This document shows, one piece after another, positions 44,923 to 54,293 of a stretch of DNA of 57,548 nt. Each line of letters begins with the position of its first letter. Position 1 is the stretch's first letter. A model generated the notes under the pieces. The model made no database searches and was not told where the DNA came from. It was given only the letters and a program-made list of their open reading frames with translations. A program made the position numbers and the translations under genes. Source of the stretch: CAZUZS01 sp964624795 (GTDB lineage Bacteria > Calditrichota > Calditrichia > RBG-13-44-9). The stretch covers positions 1-57,548 of the forward strand of contig CAZUZS010000027.1 of assembly GCA_964624795.1 (NCBI GenBank). Direction: 5' to 3'.

Positions 44923-45759
44923 ATGACGCAGGAAAAGAACATTACCCGCAACAGTAAAAGCAGTTTTTACTTTGCGTTCTCGATCCTTCCCCGTGAAAAG
45001 CGGGAAGCGATTTATACACTATACTCTTTCTGCCGGCAGGCCGATGACATCGCCGACAGTCACGAATCTTCTTCCGCCAAGCAACGAACACTGGATTTTT
45101 GGGAAAAGGAGCTGTTCAACCAGTTTCGGGACCAGGACAATACCCGGTTTTACAAATTATGGAAGATCGCAGAGCGGTTCAGAATACCGCTCGATTATTT
45201 CATTGAGCTCATCCGGGGGGTTAAGATGGACCTTCTGCATGTCCGCTTCCAATCAATAGATGATCTCATCACCTATTGTTACCGGGTTGCATCGGTGGTG
45301 GGGCTCATGAGTATCCAGATATTCGGCTACCGGGATGAACGCGTAAAAGAGTATGCTATCAACCTGGGCATTGCCCTGCAGCTCACAAATATCATGCGGG
45401 ATGTTGGTGTGGATGCGGATATGGGGAGAGTTTACCTGCCGTTGGAAGATTTGGAGCGGTTTGGCGTTAGTGAACAAGATATACTGCGGAAACAAAACAA
45501 TCACAGTTTTCGAAAACTAATGGAACATCAATACCAGCGAGCCAAAACCTATTACGACCGGGCCAGCAAGATACTCCCGCTTACCGAACGTCGCAATATG
45601 ATACCTTCCCAGATTATGAAAAATATATATTACCATTTGTTAAATCAAATGGCAAAAAAGCAGTTTAATGTTTTGAATCACAAACCCGAGATACCATCCC
45701 CTATTAAATTATTCATAGTTTTTAGGACTCTGGTCACCGAGTCTGTATTAAGTATCTGA
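44923..45759 (+). CDS. hpnD: HpnD, presqualene diphosphate synthase
   Basis: This 278-residue squalene/phytoene synthase family protein has SSFYFAFSILPREKREAIY, the Asp motif RQADDIADS and LTNIMRDVGVDADMGRVYLP. It condenses two farnesyl diphosphates head to head to presqualene diphosphate. Seventeen bases separate it from the hpnC stop. The start is ATG 44923; GTG 44911 is possible. Confidence 0.92.
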   Translation: MTQEKNITRNSKSSFYFAFSILPREKREAIYTLYSFCRQADDIADSHESSSAKQRTLDFWEKELFNQFRDQDNTRFYKLWKIAERFRIPLDYFIELIRGVKMDLLHVRFQSIDDLITYCYRVASVVGLMSIQIFGYRDERVKEYAINLGIALQLTNIMRDVGVDADMGRVYLPLEDLERFGVSEQDILRKQNNHSFRKLMEHQYQRAKTYYDRASKILPLTERRNMIPSQIMKNIYYHLLNQMAKKQFNVLNHKPEIPSPIKLFIVFRTLVTESVLSI

Positions 45760-45865
45760 GGCGGAATTCGGTTTTACATTGCAGCAGGCATCGTTCCTGA
45801 AATTGCTCTAATTTAGTTGCCGTGTAAAACTGGCGAGAATTTTCCTGCAAGGAGACTTAATCAAT

Positions 45866-47203
45866 ATGAATAAGGAAGTCATCATCATTGGCGGAGGACT
45901 ATCCGGCTTATCGGCTGCTATTTATGCCATTCAAAAAGGCTTCCGCCCCATCATACTGGAAAAGAATCGCTACCTGGGCGGACGGGTTCGTTCCTTCTTT
46001 GCCACCGATATTCAACACACTATTGACAACGGCCAGCATCTGCTTTCCGCTTCATATAAAGAGACAATTCAATATCTGAAAATCATCGGTGCGTTTCACA
46101 AGATCTATTTTCAGCGGAATTTCAATATACAATTTATCAAGGATCCCATCCACCGGTTCACGTTTCGCACATTTCCGCTGCCCGCGCCGCTGCATTTTTT
46201 CATACCGCTGTATCTGAAAAAACGGTTTACCCGAACCGACACCGGCGATTATATCAACTTTGTCAGGCAAAACCGGAATCTATCCCCTGATGATCTAAAA
46301 AAAATGACAGTGACGGAATGGCTGAATTACAGCAGACAGGGAACGGCGTTGCAGGAGTTACTATGGCGCCCACTGTCCTTTTCAATATTGAATACATCAC
46401 CGGAGGAGGCGTCTGCTCATCTTCTCAACCTGGCGGTTTCGCAGTCCTTCCTGCATTCCCGGAAAAATGCCCGTCTTGGTATTCCCAAGGACTGGCTGGG
46501 AAACATCTTCGCTGATCCGGCCGAGAAATATATCCTGGCAAATAATGGAAGTATCCACCATTTTGCTGACGCCACAAAGTTCATTGTAGAAGAAGGACGA
46601 ATTCATAGCATAGTTACGAGAAAGCAGCAATTTGATGCCCCTTGGGTAATTTGCACTGTTCCGCCGGTGGCACTGCTTGATATTCTGACCGCTTCTGCGA
46701 TGCCGGAATTCGGGAAACAGATTGAAAAATTGGGCCAATTCCAATATAACACTATTATGACAATCAATCTTTTCCTCGAGCAGCAGATAAGGATTCATTT
46801 TCCGCTGGCTGCGGTTTCTTCTCCTCTCCAATGGATTTTCACGCACCCCGCTGTTGAGGGATCAACCGGAGGACACGGCTACGCGGTGGTGGTAAGCGGT
46901 GCCAACAATTTCAACAATTTGTCTTCAGCAGAAATTATGGAAATGGTGCGCGAAGAATTCTTAAGAGTATTGGGGGTGGATATCCATATTGGCGGTAACT
47001 TGCTCCAATACAAAATTATAAAGGAAAAGAGGGCTACCATCGCGCAAACACCCCAGTCCCTGGAGTTGCGGCTGCCAACAAAGACACCTTTGAAAAATCT
47101 TTTGTTGGCTGGCGATTGGACAGACACCGGACTTCCCGCTACCATTGAAAGCGCCATCCTGAGCGGAAAGCTGGCGGTTGAAGCAATGGTGAAAAGATCA
47201 TAA
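45866..47203 (+). CDS. hpnE: HpnE, hydroxysqualene dehydroxylase
   Basis: This 445-residue FAD-dependent amine-oxidase-like enzyme has the dinucleotide-binding GGGLSGLSAAIYA, EKNRYLGGRVRSF and the C-terminal FAD motif LLLAGDWTDTGLPATIESAILSG. It removes the hydroxyl from hydroxysqualene to give squalene in the hpnCDE pathway. AAGGAG precedes the ATG. No squalene-hopene cyclase lies nearby. Confidence 0.92.
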   Translation: MNKEVIIIGGGLSGLSAAIYAIQKGFRPIILEKNRYLGGRVRSFFATDIQHTIDNGQHLLSASYKETIQYLKIIGAFHKIYFQRNFNIQFIKDPIHRFTFRTFPLPAPLHFFIPLYLKKRFTRTDTGDYINFVRQNRNLSPDDLKKMTVTEWLNYSRQGTALQELLWRPLSFSILNTSPEEASAHLLNLAVSQSFLHSRKNARLGIPKDWLGNIFADPAEKYILANNGSIHHFADATKFIVEEGRIHSIVTRKQQFDAPWVICTVPPVALLDILTASAMPEFGKQIEKLGQFQYNTIMTINLFLEQQIRIHFPLAAVSSPLQWIFTHPAVEGSTGGHGYAVVVSGANNFNNLSSAEIMEMVREEFLRVLGVDIHIGGNLLQYKIIKEKRATIAQTPQSLELRLPTKTPLKNLLLAGDWTDTGLPATIESAILSGKLAVEAMVKRS

Positions 47204-47533
47204 TCCGCTCCTGAAATTTTCCACATCAGCTTCCCCCCGAGCTGGAATTATAGAATTTAGCCGGTGTCCCACTTTTATTTATTGATTTCGTTCGGGAACC
47301 AGGCCTAGCGCGGTGCCAAGTGTAATGTCAGTGCTGGCACCGCAAAAATAGAATTGGCGAGAGATGGAAGGATTCCATCCCTGTATTCCTCGCGCCATGC
47401 TCCACGCTCCATGCCACTTGCCCGGACTAAGAATAAAGATTAAAATTACAGGTGGGAGATCTGGCTGGCAACAAAAAATCCCGTTGCATATTGAAAAGAT
47501 TATTGCCTAATTATTCAAAAAAACTGCAAAAAG
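47204..47533. other. Intergenic region with several inverted and direct repeats
   Basis: It follows hpnE. It contains a 9-base-pair perfect stem at 47310-47318 / 47335-47343, a short 7-base-pair stem at 47363-47379, and an imperfect direct repeat of the type CCATGCTCCA...CTCCATGCCA at 47393-47416. These resemble dispersed intergenic repeats common in FCB draft genomes. No gene is seen. Confidence 0.55.
47310..47343. repeat. Perfect 9-bp inverted repeat
   Basis: GCGGTGCCA at 47310-47318 pairs with TGGCACCGC at 47335-47343 around a 16-base loop. There is no strong T-run on either strand, so it is probably not a simple terminator. The part AATGTCAGTGCTGGCAC is loosely similar to bases near 49459, hinting at a dispersed element. 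Confidence 0.6.
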
Positions 47534-48049
47534 ATGTACAAAAGAATAATTATTATCGATGGCTACAATCTCATCAAATCTCCGCAAATAAATTACCCCG
47601 ATTCCGGCTCGCTTGAGGGACAACGTGAGCACCTGTTAAGGATTCTCCATTCTTCATCTCTGGCCGCTGGAAACAAGATCATAGTGGTCTTTGACGGTGA
47701 CCAGTCAAATCTGCCGCGGCGAAAACTGACATTCCGCGGTATCCAGGTAATTTATTCACCAAAAAACAAAAAGGCTGACGACATTATCCGGGAAATGATC
47801 CGGCGCGATTCCGCCCGGCAGGAAATGGAGATTGTCTCTTCCGATCGGGAAATACAAAATTCCGCCCGCGATCACGGGGCGCAGGCCACCGACAGCCACG
47901 CCTTCTGGAAAAGAATCCACTCCCCTGTTCCGCCTGATCCCGGCAGGAATTCTCGCCCACCCGAAATTCCCGACCGGGAACTGACCGACAAAGAGGTTCG
48001 CAAGTGGCTTGACATTTTTAAAAATGGGAAACCGGATGAAAACAAGTAA
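47534..48049 (+). CDS. NYN-domain (YacP-like) endoribonuclease
   Basis: This 171-residue protein has the PIN-like NYN fold: IIIDGYNLIKS with the first catalytic Asp, VVFDGD, KKADDIIREMI and SSDREIQ, each placing an Asp or Glu in the metal site. It matches YacP/Rae1-type enzymes that cleave mRNA on the ribosome or process stable RNA. The C-terminus is Pro-rich and variable. It overlaps the histidine kinase gene slightly, so the two may be co-transcribed. Confidence 0.9.
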   Translation: MYKRIIIIDGYNLIKSPQINYPDSGSLEGQREHLLRILHSSSLAAGNKIIVVFDGDQSNLPRRKLTFRGIQVIYSPKNKKADDIIREMIRRDSARQEMEIVSSDREIQNSARDHGAQATDSHAFWKRIHSPVPPDPGRNSRPPEIPDRELTDKEVRKWLDIFKNGKPDENK

Positions 48050-49352
48050 ACCGGTCCATCTCAGCCGGAGAACAATTTACATTATTATTTTCATTGGCGT
48101 ACTCACTTTGGCGGCACTGAATTTTGCGGGCTGGCTGTTTCTCCAGAGCCTCAAATCCGATCTGACTGTCGAGTTAAAACGCCAGTTTCTGCACGTCGGT
48201 CAGGTGAGCGCCCGGCTGATAAACGGTAACGACCTGGAAAATTTATTGCCGGGGATGGAAAATTCCGTCACGGTTCGCGCTTACCAGCAGTTACTTTATG
48301 ATATTAAAATCGGCAACGACCTGGAAAATATCGTAATACTGGATCCGGCCGGGCGGTTACTGGTGGATTACCGCCTGAACTACCGAATCGGCGACACGCT
48401 GTTTGCTTTTCCGCTGCAACGCAATCTTTTGCAACATGCCGCGGTGGGCGAAACGCCGGAGCCTTACCTGCTGCACAACGCCGGCCAATATTTTTTGTCA
48501 GCCTGTATCCCGATATTTAATGACCAGGATGAAACCGTCGCCGCTCTCGCCATCGACGCCCCGCTCCACTTTTTCGACACGCTGCAAAAATTCGGATCCG
48601 GCGTTCTTTACATTGGGGCCGGCGGTCTGCTGATCTTGCTTGTTTTCTCGGCAATCATCATCTCTGCAACCCGCCGTCTGTTTGGCATCGAAGCACAGCT
48701 TCTGGAACAGCAGCGCTTGGCGCAACTGGGACAGATGGCCGCCTCAGTGGCCCACGAAATCCGTAATCCACTGAGCATTATGAAAGGCACCGCCGAAGTG
48801 TTGCAGAAGAAATATGCCGGCAGCGGGGAAGAAATGTTTTCATACATTCCGGAAGAAATTGATCGCCTGAACAGGCTGGTGGAAGATTTTCTGCAGTTCG
48901 CCCGCCAGCGAAAACTGGAGCTCCGGAAAGGCTCAATTACTGATATCATCCGGACAACAGTGCAGCAGGCAAAAGATTCGCGGGTAACCAGCGAACTGCC
49001 GGACGATCTTCCCGAAATATTAATGGATACCGATGCCATGCGGCAAATCCTTCTGAACCTGGTTCGGAATGCCCTGGATGCAATCGATGCCGGCGGCGGG
49101 GTTAAAATAAAGGCCTTCTCCGAAAAAAGCAGGAATCCGGTAGTAATTGTGGAAGTGACCGACACCGGCCGCGGGATATCCGCTGAGGACGCTCAAAAGG
49201 TGTTCGATCCGTTTTTTTCCACCAAAGCAAACGGCAGCGGTTTGGGTTTGACCATCTCCCGCCAGTTGGTGGAGCAAATGCACGGCAGCCTCAATTTCCG
49301 CAGCAAGCCGGAAAAAGGCACCACGGTTCAATTGGTGTTTCCTTCCGCATGA
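48036..49352 (+). CDS. Two-TM sensor histidine kinase
   Basis: This 438-residue kinase has a first membrane helix (about 11-35), a periplasmic sensor part (about 36-185), a second helix (about 190-212), a HisKA domain with His in MAASVAHEIRNPLS, and a HATPase_c domain (NLVRNALDAI, DTGRGIS, GSGLGLTI). The pattern is NtrB/AtoS-like. No response regulator is adjacent. The ATG at 48036 overlaps the upstream gene by 14 bases; ATG 48024 is an alternative. Confidence 0.92.
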   Translation: MKTSKPVHLSRRTIYIIIFIGVLTLAALNFAGWLFLQSLKSDLTVELKRQFLHVGQVSARLINGNDLENLLPGMENSVTVRAYQQLLYDIKIGNDLENIVILDPAGRLLVDYRLNYRIGDTLFAFPLQRNLLQHAAVGETPEPYLLHNAGQYFLSACIPIFNDQDETVAALAIDAPLHFFDTLQKFGSGVLYIGAGGLLILLVFSAIIISATRRLFGIEAQLLEQQRLAQLGQMAASVAHEIRNPLSIMKGTAEVLQKKYAGSGEEMFSYIPEEIDRLNRLVEDFLQFARQRKLELRKGSITDIIRTTVQQAKDSRVTSELPDDLPEILMDTDAMRQILLNLVRNALDAIDAGGGVKIKAFSEKSRNPVVIVEVTDTGRGISAEDAQKVFDPFFSTKANGSGLGLTISRQLVEQMHGSLNFRSKPEKGTTVQLVFPSA

Positions 49353-49731
49353 AATCTCGCATTTCAAAAGCTACCCGAAAATATCTGCGGAGATCCATCC
49401 TCGAGAGACCGCCAGAATCCGAATAATAATCCGCTGATGCGTTGGAGTGATGACGCAATGGGATGTTGACGCTAGCACGGCGGCAAATTGTATACTGCTG
49501 TTGAGGTTTACAACTACGAGTATGATTAGGATTAGGATTAGGATTACGAGCCGGATTTTCCGGGCGAGAGCCGACACATTAGAAAATTGAAATCGACAGT
49601 TAATGTTTTGCCAAATTTTTTGCGAAAACATGAACAATTTTGGTTTCCCGGCAACGGGCATTATATTTGAAGCGCTTTAAAATGCATGTGAGGAATTGAA
49701 TGACCAACGAAGAGGAATTAACTTCATTTCA
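49353..49731. other. Intergenic region with hexanucleotide repeat
   Basis: It contains a GATTAG tandem repeat listed separately and a 96-codon minus-strand frame whose Ile/Leu-rich run is simply that repeat translated, so it is not a gene. The promoter of the PHP gene should lie here. Confidence 0.5.
49524..49547. repeat. Hexanucleotide tandem repeat (GATTAG)n
   Basis: Three perfect GATTAG units plus a fourth ending C occupy 49524-49547. The flank ACTACGAGTAT on the left and ACGAGCC on the right share ACGAG. The unit is like dispersed intergenic hexamer runs in related drafts; no function is known. Confidence 0.85.
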
Positions 49732-51378
49732 ATGGATTTAATCAAATTATTTACTCTGCCGGAGTGGCTCTTTTTCCTCACGCCGTTGTTTTTCCTGCCG
49801 GTTTTGGGCTATGCCGAAATTCATTACCGATTCCCCTTTTTCCCCAGCCTGACCTATCAGCGGGAGCCGGAGATTGTGTTTGATCTGCCGATTCGCGTAC
49901 AAACCGGGCAGCCGGTCCCGCTTTTCTTGTTTATCAAGGATGCCCATCGCTTCCCAATCCAGATTATGGATATGGAGGTGGAATGCATTCCGCCATCAGG
50001 GAAAAAAACCATCATTCACAGCGTTTTTGAACCGACAACAATCGATCAAAAATTTCATTCCCGGACAACCTGGCTGGACCCGCGGCATTTTTCCGAACCG
50101 GGCACGTACAAGATTTTCGGCCTTCTGAAATACCTGAATTCATGCAAAAAAGAGAAAATTGCAGTGCAGGATAATTATCGCGGACTTCCAAATCCACCGT
50201 TTCTGTTGCAGGTTGCATCGCAGGCGCTGCCCAAAACGGAGGGGTGGTATTGGGGAGATCTTCACCTGCACAGCTTTTACACCGACGACCAGGTGGAATT
50301 CGGAGCGCCCTTGCCGGAGACAGTCCAGGCAGCGCAGAGCATCGGGCTTGATTTTGTAGCTGTGACCGATCACTCCTACGACCTGGATGACGAACCTGAT
50401 AACTTTCTCATCAACGATCCTCGATTGCAGAAGTGGGAGATGTTCAAGAAGGAGGTGCTGGAACTCCAGGACCGGCTGCACGATTTTGTGATCATCGCCG
50501 GTGAAGAAGTGTCCGTGGGCAACCATCTCGGAAAAAATGTTCACTGCCTGGTGCTGAACGATCCGGTATTCCACCCCGGCAACGGCGACAGCGCCGAGCA
50601 CCTTCGCAGCAACCGACCCACACTCTCGCTGGAGAAACTGCTTCAGAAAATCTCACCGCAGGCGACGGCGATTGCCGCGCATCCGGCGGATGTTCCGCCG
50701 GTATCCCAAAGAATTGTTTTGCGGCGTGGCTACTGGGATCACGAAGACTGCTCCATGGACAAGATCAGCGGGCTGCAACTTCTGAACGGCCTGATGAAGA
50801 AATCCACGCAGCAAGGCATCGCCATGTGGGTGAACCTGCTTCTGCAGGGAAAGCGCACCCCCATCCTGGCCGGAAACGATGCCCACGGAAACTTCAACTG
50901 CTACCGGCAGGTTAATATTCCTTTCGTGAGCATGAATTACCACCGCGAGCAGATTTTGGGGGCGTCCCGGACTGCGATCCGGACAGATTCGCTGCAGCGG
51001 GAGTCGCTGTTAGACGGCATTCGAGCGGGACGGGCGATAATTTCCAACGGCCCGTTTGCCGCTTTGCGAATTCAGGGCGCCGGGTCCGCTGAAATTGGTG
51101 ACACGCACATCCGCCGGGACGGAGACAAAATCGAAGTAGTTCTGAAGAACGCCCCCGATTACGGTTCCTGGAAAGAGTTTCGATTATATTTTGGAATGAT
51201 GGAACGAAAAGAAGAATATAAGATAAATTATACCTTATCGGATGTCGGTTTGGATATTCAAAAAGAACTCGATTTTCCCCAAATCAAGGCCGGCTATGTT
51301 CGGTTGGAAGCATTCAGCCAGTTGGGGGACGAGGAATATTTTTGCATGACCAACCCAATCTGGATTGAAATGGAGTAG
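49732..51378 (+). CDS. Membrane-anchored PHP-domain hydrolase
   Basis: This 548-residue protein has an N-terminal hydrophobic segment (about 6-27, FTLPEWLFFLTPLFFLPVLG), a beta-rich spacer (about 40-165), and then a PHP phosphoesterase domain. Its metal motifs are WGDLHLHSFYTDD, VTDHSYDLDD, GEEVSVGNHLGKNVH, AAHPAD and GNDAHGNFN, which supply the usual set of His, Asp and Glu ligands. The C-terminal 100 residues form a beta domain. PHP proteins hydrolyse phosphoesters, but the substrate is unknown. It is followed after 6 bases by an Omp85 protein. The start is uncertain: ATG 49732, or TTG 49696. Confidence 0.85.
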   Translation: MDLIKLFTLPEWLFFLTPLFFLPVLGYAEIHYRFPFFPSLTYQREPEIVFDLPIRVQTGQPVPLFLFIKDAHRFPIQIMDMEVECIPPSGKKTIIHSVFEPTTIDQKFHSRTTWLDPRHFSEPGTYKIFGLLKYLNSCKKEKIAVQDNYRGLPNPPFLLQVASQALPKTEGWYWGDLHLHSFYTDDQVEFGAPLPETVQAAQSIGLDFVAVTDHSYDLDDEPDNFLINDPRLQKWEMFKKEVLELQDRLHDFVIIAGEEVSVGNHLGKNVHCLVLNDPVFHPGNGDSAEHLRSNRPTLSLEKLLQKISPQATAIAAHPADVPPVSQRIVLRRGYWDHEDCSMDKISGLQLLNGLMKKSTQQGIAMWVNLLLQGKRTPILAGNDAHGNFNCYRQVNIPFVSMNYHREQILGASRTAIRTDSLQRESLLDGIRAGRAIISNGPFAALRIQGAGSAEIGDTHIRRDGDKIEVVLKNAPDYGSWKEFRLYFGMMERKEEYKINYTLSDVGLDIQKELDFPQIKAGYVRLEAFSQLGDEEYFCMTNPIWIEME

Positions 51379-51384
51379 AAGTAG

Positions 51385-52710
51385 TTGAAAGATGTTCAGT
51401 TTAAATTATTGGCAATCATTTTTGTAGCAAGTTTGGCCGTTTCGGGGTATTCACAGCCGCAAACGGTGACCTTCCCAATCAGGATCGACACCGTAATCGT
51501 GGTGGGGAACGAGCACACCAAAACTCAAATAATTATGCGGGAAATCCCATTCACTTTTCCGGATTCTTTAAAAGAAAGCGATTTTGTATTGATCAGAAAC
51601 CGGCTGCAGAACCTGTATCTTTTCAACCGGGTCGAATTGCAGGTGGCGCCGTTGAATAATAAAATGGCTCTGATCATCATGGTCACCGAAAGCTGGTATA
51701 TTTTTCCACTGCCAATTTTGTTTATCAACGAGCGGGACTGGAGTAAGATCAGTTACGGGCTGCAATTCAGCCACTACAATTTCCGGGGCAGAAATGAAAA
51801 GCTGAATGTGGGTGGCTGGCTGGGGTACGACCCGGCATTTTTCCTCAATTACTACAATCCCTGGATTGGCAAGAAGAGCCGCATTATTCTGGGTTTGGGA
51901 TTTACCCACCGCATGGTCGCCAATAAATTTTTTGATTTTAGGGAACGCAGGACAGGTTCTTCACTGACCCTGGGCCGCAAGCTGACGCTGAACCTGGAAA
52001 CCCAGCTCGATTTTTCCATCCAGCGCATTCAACTCCCACAAGAGTACAAAATATATTCCGTTTCCGGCAGCGGGACCGACTGGGCACCGAGCATCAGCTA
52101 CCAGGTAAAATGGGATCGCCGGGACCTTTTTGAATACCCGCGATCGGGATTTTATGTCCGCTACAAAGCGCAGCGCACCGGTTTCTCGAAAAACCAGCCG
52201 CGCTTCTGGCGATTCGAATCTGATCAGCGCGTCTATATCCCGCTTTATAAAAAAGTAACGCTGGCGCTGCGAAACCTTTCAATTTTTGATGAAGGAAAGC
52301 TGCCGATTTACGACCGCGTTTTCCTGGGATATTCGGAACGCATCCGCGGTTATTTTGACAGGGTGTTCCCGGATCGGGCGCTTTTTGCCCGCTACAATTC
52401 CACCAACCTGTCGTTGAACAGCGCGGAGCTCCGGTTTCCCATAATCCCGGTAAAATACTTCTCATGGGACGACGCTCCACTGCTTTCAAGTCTCTACCAG
52501 GATTTAAAATTCGGCGTCAGCGGCGCCATTTTCATTGACAGCGGAATTGCGTGGCAGGATAAAAACCAGTTCGCTATTCCCAATTATTACACCGGTTATG
52601 GATTCGGCCTGCACATACATCTGCCCTATGTTTACCTGCTCCGCCTGGAATACGCCTGGAACGATGCGGGAGAGGGGCAATTCATAATAGATGCCGGCGT
52701 CAGTTTTTAA
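51385..52710 (+). CDS. Omp85-family (BamA/TamA-like) outer-membrane protein with one POTRA
   Basis: This 441-residue protein has a signal peptide (1-22, ending GYS-Q) and one POTRA domain (about 28-105, IDTVIVVGNEHTKTQIIMRE...). A beta barrel runs to the end, containing the RGYF-type loop in SERIRGYFDRVF and finishing in Phe (DAGVSF). It is much shorter than BamA (five POTRA) and could be a dedicated Omp85 for a particular substrate. The start is TTG 51385, 6 bases after the PHP stop, with GGAG before it. Operon structure suggests a joint function with the PHP protein. Confidence 0.88.
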   Translation: MKDVQFKLLAIIFVASLAVSGYSQPQTVTFPIRIDTVIVVGNEHTKTQIIMREIPFTFPDSLKESDFVLIRNRLQNLYLFNRVELQVAPLNNKMALIIMVTESWYIFPLPILFINERDWSKISYGLQFSHYNFRGRNEKLNVGGWLGYDPAFFLNYYNPWIGKKSRIILGLGFTHRMVANKFFDFRERRTGSSLTLGRKLTLNLETQLDFSIQRIQLPQEYKIYSVSGSGTDWAPSISYQVKWDRRDLFEYPRSGFYVRYKAQRTGFSKNQPRFWRFESDQRVYIPLYKKVTLALRNLSIFDEGKLPIYDRVFLGYSERIRGYFDRVFPDRALFARYNSTNLSLNSAELRFPIIPVKYFSWDDAPLLSSLYQDLKFGVSGAIFIDSGIAWQDKNQFAIPNYYTGYGFGLHIHLPYVYLLRLEYAWNDAGEGQFIIDAGVSF

Positions 52711-52774
52711 AGGATAGGTGGGGAATCCATTCCGGCGATAGTAGGAGGGCTACAGGTAGCATTTATAAAATAGG

Positions 52775-52879
52775 ACCTCATCCCCATCGCCCGCCCCTTC
52801 CCCTTCTTCAACATGGAGACGGGGAAGGGGAGTTTTCGCGGGTTGATCCTTCGCTGCAAACTGGGGATGGGATTGAGGT
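52775..52879. repeat. MITE-like palindromic intergenic element
   Basis: A 10-base-pair perfect stem (CCCCTTCCCC at 52794-52803, GGGGAAGGGG at 52821-52830) lies inside larger imperfect arms, from ACCTCA at 52775 to TGAGGT at 52874-52879. The whole 105-base unit could fold into one long hairpin. It sits in the spacer between the Omp85 gene and rsmE and has no coding capacity. It may be a mobile non-autonomous repeat or a terminator-like structure. Confidence 0.75.
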
Positions 52880-52997
52880 TCACGATGCACTGCTTCCTTT
52901 CGTCGACGAGGTCAATTTCCTGTGGGAGGGGAATCATGTCCCCGATAAGAAATTGGAGATTTCTTTCTCAAAATTTACATAACGCACTGAATCATCC

Positions 52998-53705
52998 ATG
53001 GAACTCTTTTTTGCTGAAAATTTCGAACCGGGCCAGGATGAAATAGTCCTTTCTCCGGACGAATCGCACCATGCATTGCGGGTGCTGCGCAAGCATGCCG
53101 GCGATGAAGTCGATTTGACCGATGGCCGTGGACATCACATCCGGGGAATTCTCTTCGACGAAAATGCCAGAAAGCTAACCATTCGGGTGGAAAGCTATGA
53201 TTTCGTGCCGTTTCCGGCTGTCGACCGCATCGAAGTCGGGCTGGCGATCATCCGCCCCAACCGCATGGACTGGGCGGTGGAGAAACTTACCGAATTGGGG
53301 GTGGAGAGGATTGTTCCGGTTATCTGTCACCACAATGCTGTGCGAACTGTAAAACCACAGCATCTCAACAAAATAGCGGTGAGCGCCATCAAGCAATCGA
53401 ACCGGTTTTATCTGCCACAGATCAGCCCGCCGATGCAATTCAAAGATTGGCTGGAACAAACCGGTTCTAATGCGGGGAATAAATTTGTCGCGCATCTTCA
53501 GGAAAAAAATGCCGGATTTTCACAGCAAACCGGCAAGATTGAATTTCCCGTTTTCCTGGCAATCGGGCCGGAAGGCGGTTTCCACCCGGACGAAATCGCG
53601 TTAGCGGAAAAGCTGGGTTTTATCACCGTCGAAATGGGGGAGTCCATTTTACGAACCGAGACCGCCGCAGTAGCGGCAGTGGCAGGAATCAAATTGCTTC
53701 GTTAA
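52998..53705 (+). CDS. rsmE: 16S rRNA (uracil1498-N3)-methyltransferase
   Basis: This 235-residue SPOUT methyltransferase has an N-terminal PUA-like domain (1-70, DESHHALRVLRKHAGDEV), the NRMDWAVEKLTELGVERIVPV helix, FLAIGPEGGFHPDEI and the knot motif MGESILRTETAAVAAVAGI that binds SAM. It methylates U1498 of 16S rRNA. Length and motifs are standard. Confidence 0.96.
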   Translation: MELFFAENFEPGQDEIVLSPDESHHALRVLRKHAGDEVDLTDGRGHHIRGILFDENARKLTIRVESYDFVPFPAVDRIEVGLAIIRPNRMDWAVEKLTELGVERIVPVICHHNAVRTVKPQHLNKIAVSAIKQSNRFYLPQISPPMQFKDWLEQTGSNAGNKFVAHLQEKNAGFSQQTGKIEFPVFLAIGPEGGFHPDEIALAEKLGFITVEMGESILRTETAAVAAVAGIKLLR

Positions 53706-53757
53706 TTTGCTATTAAGTAGGCTCGTTCATTCCCATTACAAATCAGGGAGCGGCAAA

Positions 53758-54099
53758 ATGACAGACTGTATCTTCTGCCAAATTGCAGAACACAAGATGT
53801 CCGCTAAAATCGCCTATGAGGATGATGAAGTGGTCGTCTTCCACGATATATCCCCCCAGGCGCCGGTGCACCTGCTGGTAATCCCCAGGAAGCACATCGC
53901 CAGGATCAGCGAGATGGATGCCGGGGACGCCAAACTGGTCGGACACATGATTTACACCGCCAAACAGCAGGCGGAGAAACTCAATTTAGCAAACGGTTAC
54001 CGGCTGGTCTTCAATAACGGTAGGGAAGGCGGACAGCACGTTTTTCATATCCATTTGCACCTGCTGGGCGGAAGACCGATGCACTGGCCGCCGGGGTAA
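53758..54099 (+). CDS. HIT-family hydrolase
   Basis: This 113-residue histidine-triad protein has the HIT motif HVFHIHLHLLGG, with the nucleophilic His in the middle, and the N-terminal CIFCQIAEH with a possible zinc pair. It resembles HinT-type purine nucleoside phosphoramidases. The ATG at 53758 is preceded by AGGGAG; an in-frame extension to 53707 is not needed. It is 52 bases after rsmE on the same strand. Confidence 0.94.
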   Translation: MTDCIFCQIAEHKMSAKIAYEDDEVVVFHDISPQAPVHLLVIPRKHIARISEMDAGDAKLVGHMIYTAKQQAEKLNLANGYRLVFNNGREGGQHVFHIHLHLLGGRPMHWPPG

Positions 54100-54293
54100 G
54101 TTTCTGACCTGCAGTATTTTTTGAAAGACGGAATGCGGCTACTCCAATTTTATCCTGACTCCATTCATGCCGTTAGGCACCACTATGTGGCAAAATGAAC
54201 AGGATTGGTCAAGAGAGGACTACCCGTTTAACCCACATATTTGCCTTGTAAGCTTATAATAATTAAAATTTAGCTCACTATTTTTTTTCTTGC

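Noticed and set aside
49371..49661. Minus-strand frame of 96 codons with a LILILII run
   Set aside because: The hydrophobic run is only the translated GATTAG hexamer repeat, and no ribosome site or family is seen.
54255..54260. TATAAT resembling a -10 box upstream of imuB
   Set aside because: No -35 element at 16-18 bases, and promoter consensus of this lineage is unknown.
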